Source: Tsukamurella tyrosinosolvens | GTDB taxonomy: Bacteria; Actinomycetota; Actinomycetes; Mycobacteriales; Mycobacteriaceae | Reading direction: 5' to 3' | Assembly (NCBI RefSeq): GCF_900104775.1 | Contig: NZ_FNSA01000003.1 | Location: 1 to 64,000 of the forward strand | Length of the DNA: 64,000 bases | In this document: positions 1 to 9,335 of the stretch, piece after piece | Numbering within the stretch: position 1 is the first letter of the stretch | Layout: each line of letters begins with the position of its first letter | The notes under the pieces: model-generated | Databases searched by the model: none | Seen by the model: only the letters and a program-made list of their open reading frames with translations | What the model was told of the DNA's origin: nothing | Program-made: the position numbers and the translations under genes

Positions 1-979
1 GGATTGGCTTTGAGTTTCTCGAACTGGTCGGGATACTCGTTGAGAGCCAGCACTCCGCCGCTCATCGAGTTGCGGGTGGTGTCGTTGCCGCCGACGATCA
101 GCAGCACGAGGTTCCGAGGAACTCCATGGGGCTGTCGTCGAGAAGGTCTTTGGTGTCCTCGTTGCTCTGCAGCATGGTGATGAGGTCGAAACCAGGCTCC
201 TCGCCTGCCGCGGTCCGCGCGGCCTTGTCTCGCCATAGCGCACTCAAGCCCTGTGCCATCGCGACCATCTCGCGGAAAACTTTGTCGTTGTCTGATGGTC
301 CGCCGTTGGCCTGCTCCATCGACGTGGCCAGATCCGACCACTGGACGAGTTTGTGGCGCTGCTCGTAGGGGTAGTCGAGCAATGTCGCGAGCATCCGCGC
401 GGTCAGTTCGACCGACACGGTCTGGACCCAGTCGAACGGTTCGTCGAGCGGTAGCTCGTCGAGGACTTCCCGGACGCGCGACCGGATGAGGCCCTCCATC
501 TCGCGCAGGTTCTTCGGTGCGACGACTCCCTGGACGGCGGCGCGCTGCTTGTCGTGCCGCGGCGGTCCATGGCGATGAACATCGCGATGTCCATGAAGCG
601 GGGCGGCCGACCGATGATGATGAACGGTTCGGCGGAGAACGCGTCGTGGTTCTTGTCGACAGCGATGATGTCGGCATGTCGAGTGACCGACCAGAACGGC
701 CCGAAGGGACTGCGGGGCTGGAAGTGAACGGGCGCCTCATTGCGCACGCTCGAAGTAGGACCGCCACCTGCCCTGTCGGTAGAGGAATGGGTTGCTCAGA
801 TCGATGTCGGTGAGTTCGACTTCCTCGACAGGCGGGATGGGGGTCTCGGTGAAGATCTTTTTGCCGTCGGTTCGGGTGACGATCCGGCGGGCCTTGTCAT
901 AGACGTGGGCGCCACGGATTTGTAGATCGATCGGGATCATGGACTGCGCTTTGTCGGCGAGGGCAGTTGAGATGCTCAT
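1..979 (-). pseudogene. CYP153-type cytochrome P450 alkane hydroxylase, frameshifted, cut by window edge
   Basis: The reading frame is recognisable in four pieces on the minus strand that together give a soluble P450 of the CYP153 (terminal alkane hydroxylase) type. The I-helix oxygen-binding motif GGNDTTR lies near 80-95, and the N-terminal half, with [10 protein letters not shown] and [12 protein letters not shown], is intact in sequence. The haem-cysteine region lies beyond the window. Three frameshifts interrupt it: about two bases lost near 740, one C lost near 570 in what should read MDPPRHD, and one G lost near 114 in FLGNLVLL. The ferredoxin immediately upstream on the same strand would be its electron donor. 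Family assignment is from recall of CYP153 sequences. Whether the breaks are biological or sequencing errors cannot be settled here. Confidence 0.8.
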
Positions 980-1005
980 AGATGTTGCTCTTTCGCTTTA
1001 GACGT

Positions 1006-1325
1006 TCACAACTGGAACTCGGGAAGGCGAACGTCAGACCGTCCCACTCGTTGTTGGCGGTCATCTGGCAGGCCAGTCGCGAGTTGGCCTCACGTTCGGG
1101 GTGCATACTCAACATGCCTTCTTCGACGTCTGTGCTGTGTCCGACGGTGTCGATCCACGCGCTGTCGACGACGACGTGGCACGTTCCGCATGCCGCCTCA
1201 CCGCCACAGTCGCCATCGATCCCCGGTATCGCCTCGTCGACTGCAATCTGCATCAGTGACCTGCCGGGCGTCACCGGCGCGGGGTAGTCCTCGCCGTCGT
1301 GGGTCACGTAAGTGATCGTGGCCAT
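1006..1325 (-). pseudogene. [2Fe-2S] ferredoxin, frameshifted near its 3' end
   Basis: This is a plant/adrenodoxin-type [2Fe-2S] ferredoxin of about 106 residues. The cluster cysteines are visible in GGEAACGTCHV, with a further Cys in the C-terminal LACQM. The start MATITYVTH is chosen because an AAGGAGG ribosome-binding site sits just before it. One base is missing near 1028. Restoring it gives the expected ending GLTVRLPEFQL and a stop at 1006-1008, whereas the frame as read runs on into the P450 gene. It would pass electrons to the CYP153 enzyme downstream. It is divergent from the AraC-type regulator, with a roughly 100-base shared promoter region at 1326-1424. Confidence 0.75.
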
Positions 1326-1424
1326 GGCCACCTCCTTGTTCGTGGGTCGTAGAGGTGAGTGTGCACGCGGCAGATGTGCTTGATCCAGGCTCGGACGTCG
1401 CGATGTCTTGTTAAATTGGCTCAT

Positions 1425-2448
1425 GTGAGCCTTGTCGAGTTGGGGATACCGCCGCTAGCGTTCGCGCAGCTCCTCGACAGCGGTGCCCTGGGCGCGGCGG
1501 AGACGCGAGCGTTCGGACGCATCATGGCCCGCGAGGGCGTCGATCTCGCGGTCGTCATTGCGCGACAGGGCCAAGTGCCTGTCCGGGGTTTCACGAGGTG
1601 TATCCGGCGATGGACGCCCAGCAGGGATTCCGGTTGGGCGTGGCGTTCGCCGAGCACGCCCAGCTGACCTCTTTCGGCCCCCTCAGTTTGCCGCTGGTCA
1701 GTGCGGGTTCCGTCCTCGAAGTTGTTCAACTGCTTCGGTTCTTGCCCCTGATATCGACCGCGCTGAGCACCGAGTTCCAGCACGGAGACTCTGGACTGAC
1801 GATCGCTCTGGCCGGGCGCACAGATAGCCCCGGCACCGATTGTCTCGCCGTCACCTACGGTGGTCTGGCTGTCCTGCGGTTGGTGGACATGCTCGCCGGT
1901 GCCGTCCCCTCCGTGGAGCTTCATCTGACATGCCAGGCGCCGGCAGACCTGATCGTCGTGGGTGAGATCGGCATCGGATCCTTTTCGACGCGCGCGCGGC
2001 GTTCGTGCATATACCGGCTGCCGTGCTCTACGACGTGTGCCGCTTCTCCGACCCCGTGGCCTACCGGATCGGTATCGCCGAGCTTCGACGCGTCTACGAA
2101 CAGCGCAGGCCCAATTCCTACACGCAGCTGGTCCGCGCACAGTTCGATGCTGACCCTGCGCGCGCTGACGGCGCTCGTATCGCGGCGGAGCTGGCGACAT
2201 CGGTGAGCACACTCAAGCGACGCCTGCACGCCGAGGGCACCACCCTGCGTCGCCTGCGGCAGCAGTTCGCCCAAGAACGAGCCACCGCGCGACTGCTGGA
2301 TCCCGGCATCAGTGTCGGCGAGATAGCCGCAGAACTGGGGTACTCCGAGGTCGCCAGTTTCTCCCATGCATTTACACGGTGGGTCGGGTGCTCCCCGACT
2401 CAGTTCCGCCGCGCACCGTCGAATCAGCGGGCAGCGCCGGGCATCTGA
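1425..2448 (+). pseudogene. AraC-family transcriptional regulator, two frameshifts
   Basis: A GTG start opens SLVELGIPPLAFAQ, typical of the N-terminal 'Arabinose_bd' domain of AlkR/OruR-like AraC regulators. The C-terminal AraC helix-turn-helix pair is plain at about 2185-2420 (TSVSTLKRRLHAEG, then GEIAAELGYSEVASFSHAFTRW). The protein is split over three frames: one base is lost near 1582 (QVPVPGFHEVYPAMD expected) and one between about 1955 and 1972. Both shifts have the same sign, a net deletion. Its divergent position next to ferredoxin-CYP153 suggests it was the alkane-responsive activator of that operon. Intact length would be about 340 aa, normal for the family. Confidence 0.75.
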
Positions 2449-2453
2449 GCAGG

Positions 2454-2933
2454 TCAGTCCGCGCGGAGGAAATTGACGAAAAAGCTGTCTACCGTGGAGG
2501 TGTCGGCGTAGCGCGCGAAGTGCGTGAGATCGACTTTCACGAACTCGCTAGTGGCGGAAAAGTAGGTCTCGCCCTCCACGGTCCCGCTCGCCCCGATGTG
2601 CAGGGTGTGATCGGCGTCCTCGTCGATCCACGCCGTGAGGCGTACTGGTACGTGGAGGGGTACCGGTCGGCGGTACTTGACCGTCAACGTGCGCGTGACG
2701 GCCGGGGTGCCGGCGATCCACAGCGTAAATCCCATGATGTCGTCGCACGCGGCCGAGATGGCCCCTCCATGCGCCAGACCTGGTCCACCGGAATGCTTTT
2801 CGGTGAAGGAGTGATCTGCAAAGACTCGGTCCTCGTCGCGGTAGACCTCGAGCTGCAGGCCGCTGGCATTTTCCGGCCCGCAGCCCATGCACGATGGGGA
2901 GTGCGCGGGCAGTCTGCTGGGTGCTGACATCAC
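2454..2933 (-). CDS. PaaI-family hotdog-fold thioesterase
   Basis: An intact protein of about 159 residues with a hotdog-fold acyl-CoA thioesterase layout. A Cys-rich start (SCMGCGPENASGLQLEV) resembles the 4HBT proteins of actinomycetes. The central helix motif GLAHGGAISAACDDIMGF contains the HGG turn and the Asp that normally activates water. It probably hydrolyses an acyl-CoA; the substrate is unknown. GTG at 2933 or ATG at 2930 could be the start. It is divergent from the TetR gene at 3024, with a perfect palindrome between them, so it is likely TetR-controlled. It is one of only two intact genes in the first 6.7 kb. Confidence 0.75.
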   Translation of the reverse strand: MMSAPSRLPAHSPSCMGCGPENASGLQLEVYRDEDRVFADHSFTEKHSGGPGLAHGGAISAACDDIMGFTLWIAGTPAVTRTLTVKYRRPVPLHVPVRLTAWIDEDADHTLHIGASGTVEGETYFSATSEFVKVDLTHFARYADTSTVDSFFVNFLRAD

Positions 2934-2958
2934 AGTCCTCGAATCGATGCTCGTGCCG

Positions 2959-2973
2959 GTAGCGGACCGCTAC
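2959..2973. promoter_or_regulatory. Palindrome, candidate TetR operator 1
   Basis: GTAGCG-GAC-CGCTAC is a perfect 6-3-6 inverted repeat in the gap between the divergent thioesterase and TetR genes. Its half-site CGCTAC recurs in the palindrome at 3693-3709 in front of the MmpL gene, which suggests one regulator binds both. This is inferred from symmetry and placement only. Confidence 0.5.
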
Positions 2974-3023
2974 TGACGGTATCGTTGGCAGGATGCCACA
3001 TACGTGGACCAACAGCGAGAAGA

Positions 3024-3638
3024 ATGCGGGTAGCGGTGAGCATCGATGGCCTCGACGACGTCGATCCGCGGCGGGTTCGTTCCAGGAACCGTCTACTCGA
3101 CGCCACGGCGGTGTTGCTGCGCAGAGGGGGAGTGGAGGCTGTCACCGTCGAGGCGGTCACCAGCTTGTCCAGGGTTGCCCGCACAACCCTCTACCGGCAC
3201 TTTGGCAGTACCACCGACCTGGTCGCCGCTGCCTTCGAGCGTTTGCTGCCCCAGGCCGATCGCCACGAACTCTCGGGGTCGGTGCGCGAGGACTTGATCC
3301 GGTTGATGGATCGTCAGGCGGACGTCATCGAACAGGCGCCGCTGCAGGTCACCACGGTCGCGTGGTTGGCGATGGTGCCCGAACGGGCCGGCGAGCAGAG
3401 CAACGCCCTGGCCCCACTGCGTGCGCGGGTGGTCGATCACTACCGCGAACCGTTCGACCGATTGCTCACCAGTGCCAGTGCCGTCGACGAGCTCGACGAT
3501 TTCGACCTGACCCTGGCCATCACCCAGCTCGTCGGACCGCTGATCTTCGCCAAAATCACCGGCATCCGGGCCGTCGACGCCGATGACCGCCGCCGCATCG
3601 TCGACGACTTCCTGACGGCGCATCGCCGCATGCCCTGA
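3024..3638 (+). CDS. TetR/AcrR-family transcriptional regulator
   Basis: An intact regulator of about 204 residues. The N-terminal TetR DNA-binding domain is clear (RNRLLDATAVLLRRGG, then VTSLSRVARTTLYRHFGSTTDLVAAAF, the helix-turn-helix with the usual LYRHF). It is followed by a TetR C-terminal ligand domain of the family found in mycolata. ATG at 3024 is preferred; a TTG at 2985 would add 13 residues. It lies between a divergent thioesterase and a downstream MmpL gene on the same strand, and palindromes with a common half-site sit before each. The likely role is repression of both; the ligand is unknown. Confidence 0.85.
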   Translation: MRVAVSIDGLDDVDPRRVRSRNRLLDATAVLLRRGGVEAVTVEAVTSLSRVARTTLYRHFGSTTDLVAAAFERLLPQADRHELSGSVREDLIRLMDRQADVIEQAPLQVTTVAWLAMVPERAGEQSNALAPLRARVVDHYREPFDRLLTSASAVDELDDFDLTLAITQLVGPLIFAKITGIRAVDADDRRRIVDDFLTAHRRMP

Positions 3639-3692
3639 CCGCTCGCACGGTCCACGCCGAGTCCGAAGACGAGCGACCGCGCCACCGCTTTT

Positions 3693-3709
3693 CGCTACAT
3701 CATGTAGCG
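3693..3709. promoter_or_regulatory. Palindrome, candidate TetR operator 2 before the MmpL gene
   Basis: CGCTACAT-C-ATGTAGCG is a perfect 8-1-8 inverted repeat about 40 bases before the MmpL start codon at 3750. It shares CGCTAC/GTAGCG half-sites with the palindrome at 2959-2973, in the opposite arrangement. Its placement suits repression of the transporter by the TetR encoded just upstream. Confidence 0.55.
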
Positions 3710-3749
3710 TACCGATCCAGGTAGTTCCGTTTCGGCAGGAGTGGTGTTG

Positions 3750-6700
3750 ATGGTGGTGCACCGGCGATCGGCTGGCGCGCGGTCAGAACGCGCGGAATAC
3801 AGCGCCACGCTTGCGCGGGTGGCTCGGTACGCGCTAGCGCACAAGGTTGTCGTCGTCGGCGCGTGGCTCGCGGTGGGTGTGGTGCTGGCGCTGGCGTTCC
3901 CGCAGCTCGAGACAGTCGTGCGCCAACAATCGGTCGATCCGATCCCTGCGGGAGTGCCGTCATTTCAGGCTTTCGACCGGATGGGTACGGCGTTCGGGGA
4001 GAAAGGCGCCAAGACAACGGTTTTCATCGCCATGGAGAACCGTGGCGGCCTCACCCCGACGGTGCGCGTACGCTACGACGAGCTTGTTCAGAAACTTCGT
4101 GGCGCCACCGCCGATGTCGCTTCCGTCCGTGACCTGGTGGGGGATCCGACGACGGCGTCGCAGGCGGTGAGCCGCGACGGGACGGCCTGGTACCTGCCGG
4201 TGGGGCTGACCGGAACGCTGGGCGGCCCCGCCGCGACTCGCGCCTTGGATTCCGTGCGCGACCTCGCCTATCATTCGTTCTCCGGCACCGGTACAACCGT
4301 ACACGTCACCGGGCCCACCGCCACCTTCAGCGATCAGATCGTCACGGCCGAAAAGGACCTTGTGGTGATCACCATGGCCACGGTTCTGCTGATCGCGTTC
4401 ATCCTGCTGGTGGTCTACCGGTCGCTGTTCACCGCGCTCGTACCCCTGCTGGTGATCGGGATCAGCCTCGGGGTGGGTCGCGGTGTGGTGTCAGCGTTGG
4501 GCGAGTTCGGAATGCCCGTTTCACAGTTCACCGTCGCGTTCATGACGGTGATCCTGCTCGGTGCCGGCGTCGACTACACGGTCTTCTTCATCAGCCGCTA
4601 CCACGAGCGATTACGGTCGGGCGCCGAGCACGCACCTGCGCTCATCGACGCCACCGCTACGATCGGGCGCGTCATCCTCGCCTCCGCCGCAACCGTCGCC
4701 CTGGCGTTCCTGGCGATGGTGTTCGGAAAACTGAGCGTCTTCTCCACTCTCGGGCCGGCATGTGCGATCGCGATCGTCATCGGGTTCCTCGCCACGGTCA
4801 CCCTGCTACCGCCGGTCCTGCACGCCGCCTCCCACCTCGGGTGGGGTGCACCCCGCGCGGACCTGACGCGGCGCTACTGGAACCGCATCGCGGTACTCGT
4901 CGTACGGCGCCCCGCCTCGCTACTGGCTATGACACTCGTCGCTCTGCTCGCCCTCGGCGCAGTGGCGTTGGGCATCACCATCACCTACGACGACCGCAGC
5001 GGACAACCCGCCACCACTGACAGTAACGAGGTTACGCACTGCTCGACCGGCACTTCCCGACCAACACTACCGTCCCGGAATTCCTCGTGATCCAATCCCC
5101 GAACGACATGCGTACCGCGAAAGGGCTGGCTGACCTCGACGACCTGGCATCACGCGTCGCGCAAGTCCCGGGAGTGACCCGGGTTGTCGGCGTGACCCGA
5201 CCCACCGGCAGCCGCCTCGAACAAGCCCAGCTGTCGTGGCAGAACGGACAGATCGGTGACCGACTCGCCGCGGCAGTCAGTGACGGCCGATCACGCACTG
5301 GCGACCTGTTCCAACTTCGAGATGGCGCCGACCAACTCGCGACCGGCCTTGCCACGCTCGACAGCCAGATCCGCGCCAACCTGACACCGCTGTTGCGAAT
5401 TCTCGACCAGGCCACGACCGCGGGACAACAGATCCAGCAATACCGACCACTGCTCGGTCAACTCCGCACAACCGCACCCGCACTCGACCAACTCATTGGG
5501 CAGGCACCGCAATTGGCCACCGCGGCAAGGCAGGCATCCGACGCCTTGAGTCTCGTGACCGCCGTGCGGCCCTTGCTCGACAACGCTCCCTGGTGCGCCC
5601 CGATCCCTCAGTGCGCCGCCGTCCAACAGCAACTCCGGACCCTGGGCACACTGCGGGATTCCAACTTCCTCCTCCAAATCGGCGCTCTCTCCGGGCAACT
5701 GGGCAACCTCGGCACACCCATCACCACCATCACCGCGCAACTCACCGCCGCAGTGGACACATTGGACACAACGCTGGGTGCTGTCACCGCGCGCGACCTC
5801 CCGCACAACTCGCCCAGCTTCAGAACGGGGTGAGTCAACTCGCTGCTGGCTCCCGCGCGATTGCCGGGGGAGTCGCCGCACTCGTCGACAGCAACCTGCA
5901 ACAGTTCGCCGGGATGGCCACCCTTGCCGCGCAACTACAGACCACCGCCCGCGAAACCCGCGGCTCGGACGCCGCCACGGGTTTCTACCTACCGCCTGAC
6001 GCGTTCGTCAACCAAAAGTTTTCCGACGTTGCTGCACAATTCGTCTCTCCAGACGGGCGGACAGTGCGCTATGCCATCCAAACCGACGCCGATCCCTACA
6101 GCAGCCAGGCGATTGAACTCACCAACGCCATCACCACCGCAGCCCAGACAGCGAGACCCAACACCGCCCTGCAGAACGCATCGGTGTCGCTAGCGGGATT
6201 CCCCGCCATCAACGCCGACCTGCAACGCCTGCTCAGCCACGATTTCCGGCTACTCGCCCTGGCCACCCTCATCATCGTCGGCATCATCCTGATCGCACTA
6301 CTCCGAGCGCTCATTGCACCGCTTTACCTGCTGGGAACCGTTATCCTGAACTACGCTGCAGCCCTCGGCGTGGGGGTGGTGATCTTCCAATGCATCCTTC
6401 GCACCGAGATTGCCTGGCCTGTACCGCTTCTCGCGTTCATCGTGCTCGTCGCCGTCGGCGCCGACTACAACATGCTGTTGATCTCCAGGCTGCGTGAGGA
6501 ATCCCACCGCAGCATTCGCATCGGAGTCCTACGAACCGTCACCAACACCGGCTCCGTCATCACCTCCGCCGGCCTCATCTTCGCGGCAAGCATGTTCGGA
6601 CTGATGGTCGGCTCGATCGCCATCATGACCCAGGTCGGCCTCATCATCGGTGTCGGACTACTCCTCGACACCTTCGTCGTCCGAACGATCGTCGTACCCG

Positions 6701-6753
6701 CAATCGCCACCCTGGCCGGACCAGCGAGCTGGTGGCCAGGCAAACACGGGTGA
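3750..6753 (+). pseudogene. MmpL/RND-family lipid transporter, two frameshifts
   Basis: An MmpL-type RND transporter of about 1,000 residues is readable in three frames. The first part (3750-5090) has an N-terminal membrane segment and a periplasmic loop. It then has the five-helix MMPL block including GAGVDYTVFFISRYHERLR, the signature with conserved Asp-Tyr. The middle part is a long periplasmic helical domain with two Cys (APWCAPIPQCAAVQ). The last part carries the second MMPL block with AVGADYNMLLISRLREES. One G is lost near 5033 and one base near 5797; both repairs restore a continuous protein. An AGGAG site precedes ATG 3750. If intact it would export a lipid or siderophore across the inner membrane; the cargo is unknown. 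Confidence 0.85.
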
Positions 6754-6861
6754 CCCGAATCCACTGCGCCCGCATGACGACGAAACATAACGGTCGGCAC
6801 GCGGCCCGTCGGCCCCACACCCAGCTCGCTATCTGATAACGCACACCGTAAGATCGACAGA

Positions 6862-7209
6862 TTAAATAACTGGATGACGGTCGCAGGACTTGGTCGTAAG
6901 ACCGCGGGCGTGTGCTTCGCGCCAGGCGGCGGCGAGGTTGTCGGCGCGGCTGTGCCAGGTCATCTCGCCGAGGTACTCGGCGTGCTTCCTCGTCGCATCG
7001 GTCCACCGCAGCTCCGCGTACAGGCGCCGGTACTGGCACCGGAGGACCACCCGCCCCAGCGCGTTCGGTGCGGTGCGGATGGCACGGTTGTGGCGGCCGC
7101 CTGCGGCGTCGTCCTGCTCTTTGGCCTGCACTGCCTTGTTCGACCCGTGCGGGACGCGCCAGTGGTGGTCTTTGACCGCGTCCTTGCTGTTCCAGCCCCA
7201 CCGTGACAT
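6862..7209 (-). CDS. Hypothetical 115-aa protein downstream of XRE/ImmA gene
   Basis: A small, basic, Trp- and His-rich soluble protein with no membrane segment and no motif I recognise. It begins 20 bases after the stop of the XRE/ImmA-IrrE gene on the same strand and probably shares its transcript. The middle (RCQYRRLYAELRWTDATRKHAEYLGEM) looks helical, and there are two Cys residues. It may be a partner of the peptidase-regulator, or cargo of the neighbouring recombinase element. The coding assignment rests on frame length and operon position only. The 108 bases to its left (6754-6861) hold no visible gene. Confidence 0.5.
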   Translation of the reverse strand: MSRWGWNSKDAVKDHHWRVPHGSNKAVQAKEQDDAAGGRHNRAIRTAPNALGRVVLRCQYRRLYAELRWTDATRKHAEYLGEMTWHSRADNLAAAWREAHARGLTTKSCDRHPVI

Positions 7210-7229
7210 CCCTGGCGTCCCCCGCGCTG

Positions 7230-8345
7230 TTAGACGACGGTCAGGTGACGGCTGCCGGCGGTGGCACCCTCGGGTGCGCCGAACAGGCTGGTGCGGTTCT
7301 CGGCGGTGAGCAGTGTCAGGGCGTCGAGCTCGGTGGTGCTGTATCCGTCGGTGGCGAGCTGGGCGAGAACATCGCGGGCGAGCTCGGGTGTCTCGGTCGG
7401 GACACCGGGCCGGGTGCCGTACATCCGGCCGGTTTCGTTGAGTAGTCGGAACATCGCCCGGTACTGCCGGTCGGAGAGCACGCCGCGCTCGCGTGCTCGG
7501 ACAACGAGCGAGGACTCGCTCACGCCCCAGTCCAGGCGCAGCTCGTCGAGCTCGTGCACGGTCCGGGTCGAGACCCGGTCCAGCGCCGGGCCGATGTCGT
7601 CGACCGGGGCGAGGAACTCGGCGGCGAAGACATTTGCCCGTCGCTCGGTTTCGGTGGGGCTGACCAGGGTCATCGCATCCATCACCAGGTGCCCGAGTTC
7701 GTGCGCGAGGGTCATGCGCATCCGGTCCGGCGGTAGTGCGGCGTTGACGTACACCAGGTGCGGGTGATGCGCGGTGGCGCGTAGGGTGACCGCGTCGATC
7801 TCGCGGTCGTGGAAGTCCTCGACGACGACGAAGACCCCGGCCGCTTCCAGCAGTTCGGTCATCGACCGGATGGGGCCGGCGATGCGCCAGAGCCGGCGCA
7901 GGACTTGCGCGACCGTGATTTCGCCGAGATCGGCGGCGTAGTCCCCGGGGTCGAGATCGGGCAGCGCCAGTTCCGGATCGAGATCGGTGTGGGCGACGAC
8001 CCGGCCTAGCCGCATCGCGACCAGGTTGGCGCGCGCCCAGACGCGGTCACGTTTCCACTCCGCTGTGGTGGCGTTGGCGCGGAAGTGCGTGCCCTGCGCA
8101 GGTGAGCGCTCGAACGCGACGCACAGCGCCTCGACCGGGCATTGCAACGCCCGGGCGTAATCGTCGAGCGCCTTACCTGCCAGCGGCAGAGCGCCAGCCT
8201 CGACCCGGGTGACGTGCGATCCGGAGATCCCGGCCTCCTCAGCGAGCCGCTTCTTCGACCAGCCGTGCGCCAGTCGTGTCAGCGCAACCATCACCGGGTT
8301 CGCCTCGGCCTGCGAGAAGAGTGCCGTCACCCAGATCGCCTCCAT
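7230..8345 (-). CDS. XRE-family regulator fused to ImmA/IrrE metallopeptidase
   Basis: A 371-residue protein with an N-terminal Cro/CI helix-turn-helix (about residues 20-75; KKRLAEEAGISGSHVTRVEAG). The C-terminal ImmA/IrrE zinc-peptidase domain has the catalytic HELGH at about 215-219 in MTLAHELGHLVMDA, with downstream acidic residues in TETERRANVFAAEFLAP that could supply the third ligand. Proteins of this build control mobile elements or stress regulons by cleaving or sequestering a repressor. It is divergent from the tnp operon at 8607, and the shared 260-base region contains a long hairpin-like inverted repeat, so it may govern that operon. Substrate unknown. Confidence 0.8.
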   Translation of the reverse strand: MEAIWVTALFSQAEANPVMVALTRLAHGWSKKRLAEEAGISGSHVTRVEAGALPLAGKALDDYARALQCPVEALCVAFERSPAQGTHFRANATTAEWKRDRVWARANLVAMRLGRVVAHTDLDPELALPDLDPGDYAADLGEITVAQVLRRLWRIAGPIRSMTELLEAAGVFVVVEDFHDREIDAVTLRATAHHPHLVYVNAALPPDRMRMTLAHELGHLVMDAMTLVSPTETERRANVFAAEFLAPVDDIGPALDRVSTRTVHELDELRLDWGVSESSLVVRARERGVLSDRQYRAMFRLLNETGRMYGTRPGVPTETPELARDVLAQLATDGYSTTELDALTLLTAENRTSLFGAPEGATAGSRHLTVV

Positions 8346-8476
8346 ATCCTCGATCGATCCCTGCGTTCCACGCTATCGCGGTAACAGCCGAAATCTGCGC
8401 AGAAACACCGTGTGAACTGCGACTTTCTGCCCGACGCGGTTATCTCCATCCGAAACGCAAGTGACTGATGTGACGT

Positions 8477-8507
8477 CCGTCTCGCTCGCGAGAGCGAGGC
8501 GAGACGG
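8477..8507. repeat. Imperfect inverted repeat in divergent promoter region
   Basis: Arms CCGTCTCGCTCGC and GCGAGGCGAGACGG surround a four-base loop and pair with a single bulge. The repeat lies in the 8346-8606 gap between the divergent XRE/ImmA gene and the tnp-linked operon. It could be an operator, a terminator for a short transcript, or part of the element's end. No U-run follows it. Confidence 0.5.
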
Positions 8508-8606
8508 TTTGGCCAATTCTGCAGGTCACGGCGTGTTGTCTTGCTGAGAACTGTACCACGTTAGGCAAGATTCCATGCAAGTAATTACATCGATGGGAGA
8601 CAGATC

Positions 8607-9335
8607 GTGACGGCACTCATGGACGACGACATCAACCCGCTCGACGCGGGAGCGGTTTCTCGGAAGGAGGCGCAGCGGATCCTGCGCCCGGTGACGATCG
8701 GCGTCGGCGCGCTGCTGCTGGCCGCGGTCGATCACTGGAACACGCTGACCGCGGGGCAGCCGGCGCACTTGCGGACGGTGCTGCAGCCGCTGCTGCGGGG
8801 TAGTCACGTTGCGGCGTTTGTCTCCGCCGGCACCAACGTGTGGCTGAGCACCCAGGGGATGCACCCGCCCGGGCACCTGGTCAAGCGGCCGTATCAGTGG
8901 TCCGAGGTGAGTAGTCACGGCCGTACTTACCTGGCGATCCATCACAAGGAGATGGAGGGCACCAACACTCGGCGCAAGGCCTTCATCAAGCAGGACTCGC
9001 AGACTCTGCAGCTGGTGGGCGATCCCACGCACTGCGAGCTGACCTGGGACTACGACGCGGCGACCGATTCGCACGTGCGGCGGATCTGGGTCAGCGCCCC
9101 CGGGGTGCAGTGGGAACGGTTCGAGATCCCGATGGACCAGGTGCAGCAGAGGTACGCCGCGTGGCGCAAGCGGGACGTGCGCTGGCTGCCCGGGCGGCTG
9201 CCCGCTGCGTCGATCGCCGACGCCGCGATCGCCGATGACGTGGTCATCGATGTGCGTGACGAACAGCAGCGTCGGCGCACTGACATCACGACCCGCCGGC
9301 CGCGCCGCGCCGACGGCCTCGAGGACCAGCGATGA
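8607..9335 (+). CDS. Hypothetical 242-aa protein, first gene of the tnp operon
   Basis: I do not recognise this protein. It is soluble apart from a short hydrophobic stretch near residue 35 (IGVGALLLAAVDHW). It has two central beta-rich blocks (GHLVKRPYQWSEVSSHGRTYL; CELTWDYDAATDSHVRRIWV) and an Arg-rich tail after residue 185. ATG of tnpA overlaps its stop (ATGA), so the two are translationally coupled, as are tnpA-tnpB and tnpB-tnpC. This suggests a role in the recombination module, such as target choice, accessory DNA binding or regulation, but nothing in the sequence proves it. Confidence 0.6.
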   Translation: MTALMDDDINPLDAGAVSRKEAQRILRPVTIGVGALLLAAVDHWNTLTAGQPAHLRTVLQPLLRGSHVAAFVSAGTNVWLSTQGMHPPGHLVKRPYQWSEVSSHGRTYLAIHHKEMEGTNTRRKAFIKQDSQTLQLVGDPTHCELTWDYDAATDSHVRRIWVSAPGVQWERFEIPMDQVQQRYAAWRKRDVRWLPGRLPAASIADAAIADDVVIDVRDEQQRRRTDITTRRPRRADGLEDQR

